Part shown: positions 8,988-18,674 of the stretch, one piece after another
Layout: every line of letters begins with the position of its first letter
Position numbering within the stretch: the stretch's first letter is position 1
Origin: NIOZ-UU13 sp035528395
Lineage (GTDB): Bacteria; Planctomycetota; Phycisphaerae; Sedimentisphaerales; Anaerobacaceae
NCBI GenBank assembly: GCA_035528395.1
Contig: DATKYR010000128.1
Location: 1 to 42,464, forward strand
Reading direction: 5' to 3'
Length of the DNA stretch: 42,464 bases
The notes under the pieces: model-generated
Database searches by the model: none
The model's input: only the letters and a program-made list of their open reading frames with translations
Told to the model about the DNA's origin: nothing
Translations under genes and position numbers: made by a program

Positions 8988-10313
8988 ATGTATAATAATC
9001 TTTCCAAAGCACGGACCTTGGGACAATTTTGTATTATCTTTCTCGGCGTATTGTCTCTTTTTACGGCAGGAGTCTATGCCAAAAGAACGCCCCAGGCTGA
9101 TTTTGGCCCGCATTTTTGGGATGTGCATGATTTCGGCGCTGTGGGGGATGGGAAAACAGATGACACAGCAGCGTTTCAACAAGCCTTGAATGCGGCGGGA
9201 GAAGCCGGAGGCGGTGTTGTTTATGCTTCTCGCGGAAACTATTTCTTCGCGGGCCATCTGAACGTTCCCAATGCTGTCACGCTGGCGGGACTCTGGCAGT
9301 CAGTGCCGGCCCATAACGGCATCCGGGACCGGGGACTTCCCAAACCCACGGACGACGGCACCACGTTTCTGGTAACAGAAGGCACCGACAACGAGAATGG
9401 AACCGCATTCATTACCCTCAACACAAACAGCACTCTAAAGGGGGTGGTGATATACTATCCTCAACAAAATGTAGATGACATACCCAAACCGTATCCCTGG
9501 GCAATCGCCATGCGCGGCAAAAATCCTGCCGTTCTTGCAGTGGAGATGCTCAATCCATACAACGGCATCGACGCCACGCGAAACGAGCGTCACCTCATCC
9601 GTGACGTGCACGGCCAGCCGATCAGGCGAGGCATCATGGTGGACGCCATCTACGACATCGGACGAATTGAAAATGTTCACTTCAATCCGTGGTGGAGTAT
9701 GAAACCCAAGCTGTTTCAATGGCAGATGGAAAACGGCGAGGCGTTCATCTTCGGCAAGGCCGACTGGCAGTACGTTTATAATACCTTCTGTTTCGGTTAC
9801 AAAATCGGCTATAAGTTCATAAGAGGCAAAAGGGGAGTATGCAACGGCAACTTCCTTGGTATCGGAGCCGATGATTGTTATACGGCTCTTGTCGTGGAAC
9901 AATGTGCCCCATACGGGCTGTTGATTACGAATGGTGAGTTTGTGTCTTTTCATGGTCCGGACCCCACGATGATTGAAATCACAAACAGCAACACAGGAAG
10001 TGTTCGTTTCGTAAACTGCGCATTCTGGGGTCCGTGTAATCAGATAGCGAAGATTGGGGGGACTGGAACCGTTGGTTTCGGAGATTGTACTTTTGTCCAA
10101 TGGGGCGGCAAAGAGGCCAATCGCCCGGCAATCCAGGCCCAGAGCGGCACTGTTCTAATCCGGGGATGTGAATTCCGACAGGATCGACCGCAGATTCTAC
10201 TCGGCAAAGACATTAGCCGTGCTATAATCGCTGAAAATATATTCACAGGCTCCGAACGAATCATCAATCAATCCAAAGGAAAAATACAAATCGGACTGAA
10301 TGTAAGTAATTAG
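8988..10313 (+). CDS. Secreted pectate-lyase-superfamily beta-helix protein
   Basis: A 441-residue right-handed beta-helix protein of the Pectate_lyase_3 type. After a signal peptide (about 1-31, ending AGVYAK) comes the family hallmark FGAVGDGKTDDTAAFQQALN, followed by GGGVVY and repeated short beta-coil rungs to the C-terminus. The family includes polygalacturonases, lyases and phage tailspikes, so the exact glycan is open. An in-frame GTG at 8979 exists, but ATG 8988 has the better-spaced AAGG ribosome binding site. The stop codon lies inside the left arm of an inverted-repeat element (10308-10460), so insertion of that element may have trimmed or replaced the original 3' end. Confidence 0.75.
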   Translation: MYNNLSKARTLGQFCIIFLGVLSLFTAGVYAKRTPQADFGPHFWDVHDFGAVGDGKTDDTAAFQQALNAAGEAGGGVVYASRGNYFFAGHLNVPNAVTLAGLWQSVPAHNGIRDRGLPKPTDDGTTFLVTEGTDNENGTAFITLNTNSTLKGVVIYYPQQNVDDIPKPYPWAIAMRGKNPAVLAVEMLNPYNGIDATRNERHLIRDVHGQPIRRGIMVDAIYDIGRIENVHFNPWWSMKPKLFQWQMENGEAFIFGKADWQYVYNTFCFGYKIGYKFIRGKRGVCNGNFLGIGADDCYTALVVEQCAPYGLLITNGEFVSFHGPDPTMIEITNSNTGSVRFVNCAFWGPCNQIAKIGGTGTVGFGDCTFVQWGGKEANRPAIQAQSGTVLIRGCEFRQDRPQILLGKDISRAIIAENIFTGSERIINQSKGKIQIGLNVSN

Positions 10314-10460
10314 TATCTGTTGCGGATAGAGTATTTGTCATTCCCGCCCCACATCGTGTGCGGGATAAACTCCAGCGGGAATCCAGCTTTTTCGCTCTGG
10401 AACCCTGCTTTCGCAGGGGTGACATCGTCGATTTTCGTTTTCCGCAACAGATACTAATTA
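10308..10460. repeat. MITE-like element with 20-bp perfect terminal inverted repeats
   Basis: The arms 10308-10327 and 10441-10460 are exact reverse complements over 20 bp, separated by 113 bp. The interior holds nested palindromic sequence (CCCGC.../GCGGGA, CCTGC/GCAGG) of the kind found in dispersed REP-like repeats. No ORF with transposase features lies inside. It overlaps the stop codon of the preceding gene. The whole could fold as one long hairpin and act as a transcript end. Confidence 0.7.
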
Positions 10461-10891
10461 GTGCAGATGAGGTAAATTGCTGCCTGCCTTTCAAAATCTT
10501 TTGGACCGATCCTGCCGGAATATTCAAACCTGCGCACACACAAAACTTGTTTTATCAGGGCTCGTTTGACATTCGCCTGATTTTCGACCACCTGTCATAA
10601 GTAACCGTTGATACTGATTTAACCTCAATTTCCGTAAAACTTGGAAAAGCCTACATCTATCCTATTCGTTAGTGGTTCGTGACTTGACAATGGTCATTCT
10701 ATATCGAGGTTATGGAAAGAGAGGAACGCTGCTAAAATTGGTACAAAAAAACCGTGGTGTTTCGTTTGCGCTCACACTTGTATGTATTTGTGTTTGCCTG
10801 TGAAATTCGTTATCATAGCAATGGCTGGAGTCGTAGTAATTTGTTTAGGTTCTCCAAAACGGCAATATCAGATTAACTGAGGATACATATT
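10461..10891. other. Intergenic region before the pectate lyase operon
   Basis: No gene supported. The sequence becomes A+T rich and ends with GAGGA before the ATG at 10892, so it likely contains the promoter of the 10892-15931 operon. No clear promoter or riboswitch was recognised. Confidence 0.5.
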
Positions 10892-12235
10892 ATGCACAGT
10901 GCACGAGTTGCTCTTCTGACTGTTTTCATGACCTTTTCCATCCCGCGAACAGCGGTTTCAATACCCGCTTTTCCTGGGGCTGAGGGGTTTGGCGCCGAGT
11001 CAGTTGGAGGTCGGGGCGGCAAGGTTCTTTTTGTAACAAATCTCAATGACAGCGGACCGGGTAGTTTACGTGCAGCGGTGGAAGCCGATGGCCCAAGAAC
11101 AGTAATTTTTCGCGTATCCGGCACTATAGCGCTGAAATCAAAATTGGCTATTACCAAGCCATATATTACCATAGCAGGCCAAACCTGTCCCGGTGACGGT
11201 ATATGTTTCAAAGATCATTCCCTCAATATCTCAGCCGACAATGTAATTATCCGTTATATTCGGTGTCGGCCCGGAGATAATACAAAATCCGAGAGCGATG
11301 CTCTGTCCATATCATCTGGTCGAGACATTATAGTCGACCACTGTTCAACAAGCTGGTCCGTTGATGAGACACTTTCCGCCTCAACAGGCGGTCAGCTGGG
11401 CAATGTTACCGTCCAATGGTGTATTATTTCCGAAAGCCTGCACGATTCAATTCACCACAAAGGTCCTCACGGCTACGGCTCGTTAATCCGCGGGGGCTGG
11501 GGCAATGGATACACCTTTGGCCATAATCTTTACGCTCATCATTATGCCCGACTCCCGCGTCCCGGCAATTACAATGACAGCAGTAAAGACCCGAATGGTT
11601 TCATCCTCGATTTTCGAAACAATGTGATTTACAACTGGGCAGGTCGCGCCGCGGGGTATAATGCCGACGGTTCAAATAATACGAACAGCATTACCAAAAT
11701 GAACTTCGTCGGCAACTATTATCAAAAGGGCATCAACTCAAAAGGAAGCCTTGCTTTTTCAGAAAGTACTAAGTCCGCCAAAGCGTATTTTAGCGACAAT
11801 TGCATGAATGGCAGTTATCCTGACGATCCGTGGTCTCTGGTAGCCTTCAGTAATTTTTCACGAGAAGATTTAGAAACTTATAAACAATCAAGCCCGATAC
11901 CGGTTCCAGCGGTTCAAACAGATGATGCAATAACGGCTTATAAGTGGATTCTGGCGGAAGCCGGTGCGACGCTCCCAAATCGTGACGCCGTGGACATCCG
12001 CATCGTGAACGATGTACAAAACAGAACGGGAAAAATAATAAATGATGAAGAAGAAGTCGGGGGCTGGCCTGAGTTGAAAACCATCGAACCACCTCAAGAT
12101 TCCGACCAGGATGGCATGCCGGATGACTGGGAAAAACGATATGGATTCGATTCCAATGATCCTGCTGATAGAAATGGCGATGCGGACGGGGACGGTTATA
12201 CGAATCTTGAAGAATACCTAAACGATACAATATGA
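10892..12235 (+). CDS. Secreted pectate lyase (PL1-like) with C-terminal calcium-binding repeat
   Basis: A 447-residue polysaccharide lyase family 1-like protein. After a signal peptide come AFPGAEGFGA and VTNLNDSGPGSLR, the typical start of the planctomycete and Bacteroidetes pectate lyases. The central beta-helix shows ITIAGQTCPGDGI, NVIIRYIRCRPGD, DALSISSGRDIIVDHCS and SWSVDE, as in the PL1 metal/substrate groove. The last 46 residues are Asp-rich (DSDQDGMPDDWE and NGDADGDGYTNLEEYL), resembling thrombospondin type 3/EF-hand calcium repeats or a dockerin-like anchor. GAGGA precedes the ATG. The stop overlaps the next start (ATGA), so it is translationally coupled to the VCBS-repeat protein. 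Predicted role: cleavage of polygalacturonan-like chains outside the cell. Confidence 0.88.
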   Translation: MHSARVALLTVFMTFSIPRTAVSIPAFPGAEGFGAESVGGRGGKVLFVTNLNDSGPGSLRAAVEADGPRTVIFRVSGTIALKSKLAITKPYITIAGQTCPGDGICFKDHSLNISADNVIIRYIRCRPGDNTKSESDALSISSGRDIIVDHCSTSWSVDETLSASTGGQLGNVTVQWCIISESLHDSIHHKGPHGYGSLIRGGWGNGYTFGHNLYAHHYARLPRPGNYNDSSKDPNGFILDFRNNVIYNWAGRAAGYNADGSNNTNSITKMNFVGNYYQKGINSKGSLAFSESTKSAKAYFSDNCMNGSYPDDPWSLVAFSNFSREDLETYKQSSPIPVPAVQTDDAITAYKWILAEAGATLPNRDAVDIRIVNDVQNRTGKIINDEEEVGGWPELKTIEPPQDSDQDGMPDDWEKRYGFDSNDPADRNGDADGDGYTNLEEYLNDTI

Positions 12236-14349
12236 ACGCTACTATAATTAAAAACCCGGTTTCTCTGTTTATAATCTTTCTGATGAGTGCCATATCTACC
12301 GGTTCCGGTGCTGCTCTTGAACGCGTGAAGTACAACAATCCCGGCTTAATTGTGGATTTGGGGGTAGGGCTTTGGGCATGGCCGCTGCCTATGGATTATG
12401 ATAGTGACGGTGACTATGACATAGTCGTTTCCTGTCCCGACAAGCCGTACAACGGAACTTATTTCTTCGAGAATACCAGCGGCAATATAAAAATGCCGGT
12501 ATTTAAACCAGCTGTTCGGATTGGTGTCGGATACAACAATATTCGGTCGAGTTATGTTAATGGTAAGGAACGTTTACTGCTGCCTGCCGGGGAAATCGTA
12601 GATTTCCGTGAGAAAGAGAATCAGTTTGAGAAAACACAAAAAATTTATCCTTCAGCTAACGTGCATAGCTCAAAAGAGCGCGTGCGTGCCAACCAGTGGC
12701 AGTATTGTGACTATGACGGGGATGGAGTTCTGGACCTGATAGCAGGTGTTGGCGACTGGAGTGACTATGGATGGGATAATGCTTTTGACAATCAGGGCTG
12801 CTGGATACGAGGTCCATTGCATGGATATGTGTATCTGATTCACAACACCGGAACTAATGAAATCCCACAGTACGGCAAAGCCGAAAAAATATTGGCCGCC
12901 GGTAAACCTGTGGATGTCTATGGTATGCCTTCTCCAAATTTTGCCGATTTCGATAGCGATGGTGACCTTGACCTGATTTGTGGTGAGTTTGTTGATAAAT
13001 TCACCTGGTTCGAAAATATCGGCACCCGAAAACATCCCAGATATTCTACGGGCCAGTACCTGACCTACAGGGGCAAACCGCTCCAGATGGACCTGTGTAT
13101 GATTGTACCGGTGGCGCTGGACTGGGACAAGGACGGAGACGTTGACCTTGTTGTCGGCCAGGAAGATGGGCGTGTGGCTTTGGTGGAAAATACGGGCAAA
13201 GTGATTGATGGGAAGCCTGAGTTTTTGCCGCCGCATTTTTTTCGTCAGCAGGCGGATGAAGTCAAATTTGGTGTACTTGTTACGCCGTATAGTTTTGACT
13301 GGGACAACGATGGAGATGAAGATTTAATTTGTGGAAATAGCGCCGGCTACGTTGGATTTATCGAGAACCTTGACGGAGGCAATCCGCCAAAATGGGCCGC
13401 CCCGGTATATCTCCGGGCCGATGACAAGATCATCCGTCTTATGGCTGGCCCCAACGGTTCAATCCAGGGACCCTGCGAAGCCAAGTGGGGCTATACGACA
13501 TTGAATGTGGCAGATTGGAACCATGACGGTCTGCCGGATATTGTTATCAATTCGATTTGGGGAAAAGTCCTCTTGTACAGGAACATCGGGACCCGGCAAA
13601 ATCCTAAACTCACAGCAGCACAATCCATTGAAGTTCAGTGGGCCGGCAAGCCTCCTAAACCGGCCTGGAACTGGTGGGAACCAAAAGGCAAAGTCCTCGC
13701 TACGCAGTGGCGAACCACGCCGGTAGTTATCGACTATGACTTAGATGGATTGAACGATTTGATTATGCTGGACCATGAGGGATATTTAGCTATGTTTCAG
13801 CGTGCGCGAATAAAGCAAGAACTAATCCTGTTGCCGGGCAAGCGTCTATTTACCAGTGAACAAGCCTCGGTATTTGCTTCGATACACCGTCCCAGGAATA
13901 AAACCAGTGGTCTGCTGAGAATGAACGATGGCGTTGCAGGCAAAAGCGGCAGACGCAAGTTTTGTTTCGCTGACTGGGACCTTGACGGCCGATTGGATAT
14001 CCTGGTGAATAGTCGAAACATAAGTTTCCTTCGAAACATCTCTACAGACCGAAACAAGCATCTTTTCAATGATATGGGAATGGTCGATAATCGTATCTTG
14101 GCCGGTCATACGACCAGCCCGACTGTTGTGGACTGGAATAAAGATGGCCTTCCTGACCTCTTGGTGGGTGCGGAAGATGGATTCCTTTACTATATGGAGA
14201 ATCAGCATACCAGGACCATACAAGGAAAAAAGAATCCCGCACCAATTGTCCCTAAGCGAAAAGCCTTCCTCTGCAACTGGTTTGCAGCGCCCCGGCTCGG
14301 ATTCAATTGGTGCGGGACTTCTCTGATTTTTTCGAAGTTTCCACAATAG
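12232..14349 (+). CDS. Secreted FG-GAP/VCBS-repeat beta-propeller protein
   Basis: A 705-residue protein with a signal peptide and nine recognisable calcium-binding FG-GAP/VCBS cores. The cores are YDSDGDYD, YDGDGVLD, FDSDGDLD, WDKDGDVD, WDNDGDED, WNHDGLPD, YDLDGLND, WDLDGRLD and WNKDGLPD, each followed by a hydrophobic strand. They are enough for one large or two propellers. No catalytic domain was recognised. Such proteins are used for adhesion or glycan binding, and some rhamnogalacturonan lyases share this fold, so an enzymatic role is possible. It overlaps the upstream pectate lyase by 4 bp and is followed 4 bp later by a sulfatase, so it is probably a subunit or binding partner in the same polysaccharide-degrading operon. 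Confidence 0.8.
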   Translation: MNATIIKNPVSLFIIFLMSAISTGSGAALERVKYNNPGLIVDLGVGLWAWPLPMDYDSDGDYDIVVSCPDKPYNGTYFFENTSGNIKMPVFKPAVRIGVGYNNIRSSYVNGKERLLLPAGEIVDFREKENQFEKTQKIYPSANVHSSKERVRANQWQYCDYDGDGVLDLIAGVGDWSDYGWDNAFDNQGCWIRGPLHGYVYLIHNTGTNEIPQYGKAEKILAAGKPVDVYGMPSPNFADFDSDGDLDLICGEFVDKFTWFENIGTRKHPRYSTGQYLTYRGKPLQMDLCMIVPVALDWDKDGDVDLVVGQEDGRVALVENTGKVIDGKPEFLPPHFFRQQADEVKFGVLVTPYSFDWDNDGDEDLICGNSAGYVGFIENLDGGNPPKWAAPVYLRADDKIIRLMAGPNGSIQGPCEAKWGYTTLNVADWNHDGLPDIVINSIWGKVLLYRNIGTRQNPKLTAAQSIEVQWAGKPPKPAWNWWEPKGKVLATQWRTTPVVIDYDLDGLNDLIMLDHEGYLAMFQRARIKQELILLPGKRLFTSEQASVFASIHRPRNKTSGLLRMNDGVAGKSGRRKFCFADWDLDGRLDILVNSRNISFLRNISTDRNKHLFNDMGMVDNRILAGHTTSPTVVDWNKDGLPDLLVGAEDGFLYYMENQHTRTIQGKKNPAPIVPKRKAFLCNWFAAPRLGFNWCGTSLIFSKFPQ

Positions 14350-14353
14350 GCGC

Positions 14354-15931
14354 ATGAGCCCCTGCAGGTATAATAGTAATCAGGATGCAAAAAGTATGGT
14401 AGGCACATTATCCAGACGAGCTTTCTTGAAATACGTGGCATGGCTCGCAGCGAACAGTGCTTTGCCAGCCAGCCCCCGATTGCGACTGTCGGGGGCCAGT
14501 GCGCACGGAGCAACAAAGGTATCTTCCGCACGTCCCAATTTTGTCTTTATCCTTGCCGACGACCTCGGCTGGGCAGATGTGGGATGTTATGGGAGCGACC
14601 TGCACGAGACGCCCAATATCGATGGGCTGGCCCGGCAAGGCATGCGGTTCTCTGATGCTTATGCTGCGGCGCCGGTTTGCTCGCCGACGCGTGCTTCGAT
14701 TATGACGGGCAAGTACCCGGCCCGGCTGCACATGACCATCTGGTACGAAAGCTCAGCGAATCCACCACGCAACCGAAGGCTTATCCCACCGGTCACGCAG
14801 GGCAATATGCCCCATGAGCAAGTGACCATAGCTGAGGTGCTTAAAAATGCCGGCTACTTTACGGCACACATTGGTAAGTGGCATCTTGGTGACGCGGCAC
14901 ACTACCCGGAAACCCAGGGCTTCGATGTCAATATCGGTGGGACTTTCTGGGGTGCTCCGACTACATTCTTTTATCCGTACGGCGGCCCAAGCAGGTGGGG
15001 CGGGGAATTCCGATATGTACCGCACCTCGAATTCGGCAGCGAAGGCGAATATTTAACCGACCGCCTAACCAACGAGGCCCTTCGGGTCATCGAAAGGACA
15101 AAAGACAAACCGTTCTTCCTCAACCTTTGCTACCACACTGTCCATACACCAATCGAAGGTAAACCTGAGCTGGTCGAGCACTATAAAAAGAAGGTCAAAC
15201 CTGGTATGCATCATCAGAACTACGAATACGCTGCAATGGTACATAGTCTGGATGAAAACCTCGGCCGTATCATAGCCAAGATCAGCGAACTTGGCATTGC
15301 CGAGCGTACTGTTATCATTTTCTTCTCTGACAATGGCGGTTATATTAACAAGTACAATCAAAAGACCGTCACTAATAACTACCCACTGCGCTCCGGCAAG
15401 GGGTCACTATATGAAGGAGGTACCCGGGCGCCGTTAATTGTTCAATGGCCCGGCGTTACTAAAGCCGGCAGCCTCTGCCGTCAACCTGTTAGCTCGATCG
15501 ATTTCTACTCGACCATCCTTGGCATAACCGGCCTGGACGGTGACCAGAAGCACAACGCTGATATGGACGGCCTTAGTCTCGTGCCTCTGTTGAAAAACCC
15601 AACTGCCAAGCTGAAACGTGACACCCTTTATTGGCACTACCCTCACTACTACGCCACGACCAGTCCGGTGAGCTCGATTCGCCGGGATGACTGGAAGCTA
15701 TTGGAATATTTCCCAGCCCCCGAGTCTTCCGACGCGAGCTGGGGCGGGGGTGAGGATAAGCGCATCGAGCTGTATAACCTCAGGAAGGACATTGGTGAGG
15801 AGAACAACCTTGCAGAAAGAATGCCCGAAAAGGCTGAGGAACTCCGGAAGCGTCTCCACGCCTGGCGCAAGGCCGTAGATGCTCAGATGCCCACACCGAA
15901 TCCCAAATATAGCTCCAAGGTCGGAAGATAG
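14354..15931 (+). CDS. Exported formylglycine-dependent sulfatase
   Basis: A 525-residue type I (S1 family) sulfatase. The signature is C109-S-P-T-R followed by ASIMTGK, in which the cysteine is converted to formylglycine. The metal ligands ILADDLG (D69, D70) and FFSDNGG and the active-site GKWHLGD are present. A Tat motif SRRAFLKY follows the N-terminus. An in-frame ATG at 14396, 10 bp after AGGA, gives a tidier Tat signal and may be the true start. The gene is 4 bp after the VCBS-repeat gene. It would remove sulfate esters from the polysaccharide attacked by the lyases upstream, which hints that the substrate is a sulfated pectin- or ulvan-like marine or algal glycan (inference). No maturation enzyme is in the window. 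Confidence 0.92.
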   Translation: MSPCRYNSNQDAKSMVGTLSRRAFLKYVAWLAANSALPASPRLRLSGASAHGATKVSSARPNFVFILADDLGWADVGCYGSDLHETPNIDGLARQGMRFSDAYAAAPVCSPTRASIMTGKYPARLHMTIWYESSANPPRNRRLIPPVTQGNMPHEQVTIAEVLKNAGYFTAHIGKWHLGDAAHYPETQGFDVNIGGTFWGAPTTFFYPYGGPSRWGGEFRYVPHLEFGSEGEYLTDRLTNEALRVIERTKDKPFFLNLCYHTVHTPIEGKPELVEHYKKKVKPGMHHQNYEYAAMVHSLDENLGRIIAKISELGIAERTVIIFFSDNGGYINKYNQKTVTNNYPLRSGKGSLYEGGTRAPLIVQWPGVTKAGSLCRQPVSSIDFYSTILGITGLDGDQKHNADMDGLSLVPLLKNPTAKLKRDTLYWHYPHYYATTSPVSSIRRDDWKLLEYFPAPESSDASWGGGEDKRIELYNLRKDIGEENNLAERMPEKAEELRKRLHAWRKAVDAQMPTPNPKYSSKVGR

Positions 15932-15945
15932 GACAGCAGGGAAAT

Positions 15946-16014
15946 AAAGTGCCTAAAGTGAGCTAAAGTGCCTAAAGTGAGCTAAAGTTAAAAAAACAAA
16001 TAACTTTAGGCACT
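15946..16014. repeat. 19-bp tandem repeat with inverted copy; possible terminator
   Basis: Two exact 19-bp copies (15946-15964 and 15965-15983) are followed by a reverse-complement segment at 16002-16014. The second copy can pair with it over 12-13 bp around an A-rich loop. It sits between the convergent sulfatase and deacetylase genes and may end transcription from both sides. The unit recurs at 32329-32360. Confidence 0.6.
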
Positions 16015-16068
16015 CTCTGCTGAGAGCTTCGTAGAGTGTGTATTAAAATTGTTTTTTTGCCGTGGTAA

Positions 16069-16923
16069 TCAATCTCCCTTGCCGGTGCGTTGCTTAAGGA
16101 TATAACTGGCGACCTCTTCTACGGTATCGAGCCACAAACCATTGGCCGGGTCTTGAGCATATTCGCAAAGGGCCTTGAGAGTTGACGAGAGGGTGGTCTG
16201 TCGTCCCCCTTCGCCGATATCATGGCCGCAAAAAACCAGCCATCCACCGTTTTCCAACGTTCTATCGAACAACTGTTTTACCTGCTCAAAATCCTTACCA
16301 TCCAGCTCCACGCCCATCAGTTGTGCCATATCGCAAAAGGCCGGGTCGTTCGCCCACTCGTCCATCCAGCCGCGTCCAGCCAAAAATTCCTCTGCCACCA
16401 GCGGTACATAGCTTTTGAGATTTCGTCCCCGTCCTACATATTTCTGTCCACAGGGATAGGCAAACGAAACGGGCCTAACGCCGAGCAAACGCTCGATAAT
16501 ATTGTTTGACTGCTCTAACTCATTCCGCATTTTCTCAAGAGTGTAATTTTCCAAGGCCCTTTCACGTGCGAACGGGAAATTGCCCGAGCAGGGATGAGTC
16601 ATTGTATGATTTCCGATTTCATGGCCGTTGGCTGCTGCCTTCTTCCAGTCATCCGGCCGTTTCTCCAAATTGCTAATCGAAACGTAAAAAGTGGCTTTGG
16701 TGCCGTATTCATCCAGGAGAGGCAAGCCGCGGTCAATCTGACTAAATCGGGCATCGTCAAAAGTCAGACTAATGGCTGCTCTCTTTCCTGCAGGCCAGGA
16801 AAAATTCCCCTGTCCTTCCAGGGAAGATGGCTCTTTGTCCTGTAAATTAGATGGAGAGCAACCTATGGAGACTACGATAACACAACAACACATAACGATT
16901 AGACAAATGGGAACAGTTCTCAT
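16069..16923 (-). CDS. Lipoprotein polysaccharide deacetylase (NodB/CE4 family)
   Basis: A 284-residue carbohydrate esterase family 4 protein. It has a lipoprotein signal with lipobox VVSIGC (C22). The NodB motif 1 is TFDD (D56, D57) and motif 2 is HEIGNHTMTH (H106, H110), giving the Asp-His-His metal triad. Later FAYPCG and a C-terminal FCGHD segment fit the remaining motifs. It would remove N- or O-acetyl groups from a surface or dietary glycan at the outer surface or in the periplasm. It lies convergent with the sulfatase across a repeat-type terminator. The substrate cannot be told from sequence. Confidence 0.88.
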   Translation of the reverse strand: MRTVPICLIVMCCCVIVVSIGCSPSNLQDKEPSSLEGQGNFSWPAGKRAAISLTFDDARFSQIDRGLPLLDEYGTKATFYVSISNLEKRPDDWKKAAANGHEIGNHTMTHPCSGNFPFARERALENYTLEKMRNELEQSNNIIERLLGVRPVSFAYPCGQKYVGRGRNLKSYVPLVAEEFLAGRGWMDEWANDPAFCDMAQLMGVELDGKDFEQVKQLFDRTLENGGWLVFCGHDIGEGGRQTTLSSTLKALCEYAQDPANGLWLDTVEEVASYILKQRTGKGD

Positions 16924-17086
16924 TTATACTCTCCTTTGGCCCTTAACCTCACGCCTTGAATTCCTACTAAGGTATCTTTTGACTGATAATATTAGTCTCA
17001 TTATGCCATCTTTTCTCGATTATCATTACATGAGATTCTTATGGACAAGTATATTCGATTCGAAATAGATAGCAAGAAAACATAAT

Positions 17087-18616
17087 CTACCAAATCTTGA
17101 CCTTTCGTTCAGGTTTCTTGAGACCGGCGGCAATAGCCTTTCTGCGAAGTACATCGCCCGCAGGGAAAGGACTATGAAAGAACAGAACCTGGACTACCTT
17201 AGGGCAGTTGTTTAGCGCTTTCAGAGCTTTTGGCCATTGTTCAGGGTAGTTTTGTTTAAGGTCCTGGGCCAAATCAAGACAGATTGCCGAATAAGCGGCA
17301 AAGGCAAGTTTTCGGTCGTCGTTTTCATCCCGTGCCGTCTTTGACGGGCTGGATTCGTTTGCTATTGTTGTTTCGATCGCAGATTTCATTTCGTACTGCA
17401 GGCGGGCGGTCTGCTCAGCAAGATTGGATAACGGGACTATGTTTGTCGGCTTTTCCAGGTGTATGTGATAAACGATTTGGCCATCGATGTTTTGTCTTCG
17501 TCCTCCCTGTTCAGTTATCACCTTCTCAGCCAGGTCAATAATCCGGTCGGCAAAACTGCTAATCGTTTCATCCATCGGCATATCCTCTCGGGTCGTATTA
17601 TGGTAACGGTCAACTATTTTCCAGTTCTGCTTCATCATCCAGCGATAGCCATTAATGACACCGATGATGGTGCCGGCAGTGGCTGCATTGTTGTCGGCAT
17701 CCCAGCCGAAATTGAACGCGGTCATAAGGGTTTTGACAAAGTCCCCCTCACCGTAAAGCAATGCTGCAATGGTCGAGGCGGTATTAAGCTCATATCCGTT
17801 TCTATCGCGCATCGCACCGCTATGCCGGCTATACTTTTCTTTGATGAGCCGGCGGGTAGTACGCCAATCACTTGGATATAGGCGATGCCACTGCAAAACA
17901 TCGGTGACGATTTGTCGAATAGCGCAGTTTGGATCAATTGCCCTAAGGCCGGCCTCAAGAATATTGTCCAGCTCATCTGTTACAAAAGCTGTAGCTATCA
18001 TGCTCGTGAACAACTGTGTTGTTTGGGCGGGTTCAGCATCGATAGTAACACGGGTGTAATTCAAACCAATTCTTGCCGCAGTTTGGGGCATCCCAGGAGC
18101 AAGCAGCCCAAACGACTCGCAAATGAATTGCCCTGAGATATTAAAGTCGGCCCATGGATTAAACACGATGCTGCCTGTCAGCGGTGGCTCGAAACCAATG
18201 TCCATAAGTTGACGTGCATACTGATTAGAGCACCAAATACGTTTGTTAATTCGTTCTCTCCATAATTGTACGATGAGGTGAGGTGGCAGTACGATCGCAT
18301 TATGGCGCTGCATCGCAACAATATAAACCCACTCCAAGTCTGTGTCATCATCCGTTTGGGCCCCTTCCGGAAGGGCCGGAGTATATTCTTCGACATTGCC
18401 AGGCTCGTTGATATATTGCATCTCGTGTTCAAGGCCGTTGAGATTACCCAGCAATTGTCCGAGAAGACCACCCCGAATCTTGTCACGAAGGACCTCAGCA
18501 GACATCTCTATCGATTTATCAAGGCTATCTGCTCCGTAAGTAATCTTATTTGTTGTCAGGGAACCCATGATTAGAAGTGCAATAATTGATATTGTGATTA
18601 CGTTCCTGATTTTCAT
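17087..18616 (-). CDS. Secreted ADP-ribosylglycohydrolase family protein
   Basis: A 509-residue protein of the ADP-ribosyl-glycohydrolase (DraG/ARH-like) fold with a signal peptide (about 1-28). It shows DKIRGGLLGQLLGN near residue 45, the metal-binding TDDDTD (88-93) and the C-terminal GWDADNNAATAG segment, which together form the dinuclear Mg site of the family. The start at 18616 is chosen over an in-frame one at 18652 because AAGGAG lies 8 bp upstream of it and the signal peptide follows directly. Export is odd for removing protein ADP-ribose. Many planctomycete and Bacteroidetes members sit in polysaccharide loci and may act on other N- or O-ribosyl-like glycosides (inference). Confidence 0.85.
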   Translation of the reverse strand: MKIRNVITISIIALLIMGSLTTNKITYGADSLDKSIEMSAEVLRDKIRGGLLGQLLGNLNGLEHEMQYINEPGNVEEYTPALPEGAQTDDDTDLEWVYIVAMQRHNAIVLPPHLIVQLWRERINKRIWCSNQYARQLMDIGFEPPLTGSIVFNPWADFNISGQFICESFGLLAPGMPQTAARIGLNYTRVTIDAEPAQTTQLFTSMIATAFVTDELDNILEAGLRAIDPNCAIRQIVTDVLQWHRLYPSDWRTTRRLIKEKYSRHSGAMRDRNGYELNTASTIAALLYGEGDFVKTLMTAFNFGWDADNNAATAGTIIGVINGYRWMMKQNWKIVDRYHNTTREDMPMDETISSFADRIIDLAEKVITEQGGRRQNIDGQIVYHIHLEKPTNIVPLSNLAEQTARLQYEMKSAIETTIANESSPSKTARDENDDRKLAFAAYSAICLDLAQDLKQNYPEQWPKALKALNNCPKVVQVLFFHSPFPAGDVLRRKAIAAGLKKPERKVKIW

Positions 18617-18674
18617 ATTATAGCTCCTTAGATTTCCAAGGTATTCTACCAAATCAGGCGGCTTACCCTATATA

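Noticed and set aside
9435..10100. 221-codon minus-strand ORF
   Set aside because: Antisense to the beta-helix protein gene; no motif recognised.
15946..16014. CRISPR-like short repeats
   Set aside because: Two directly abutting 19-bp copies without spacers; no cas genes in the window.
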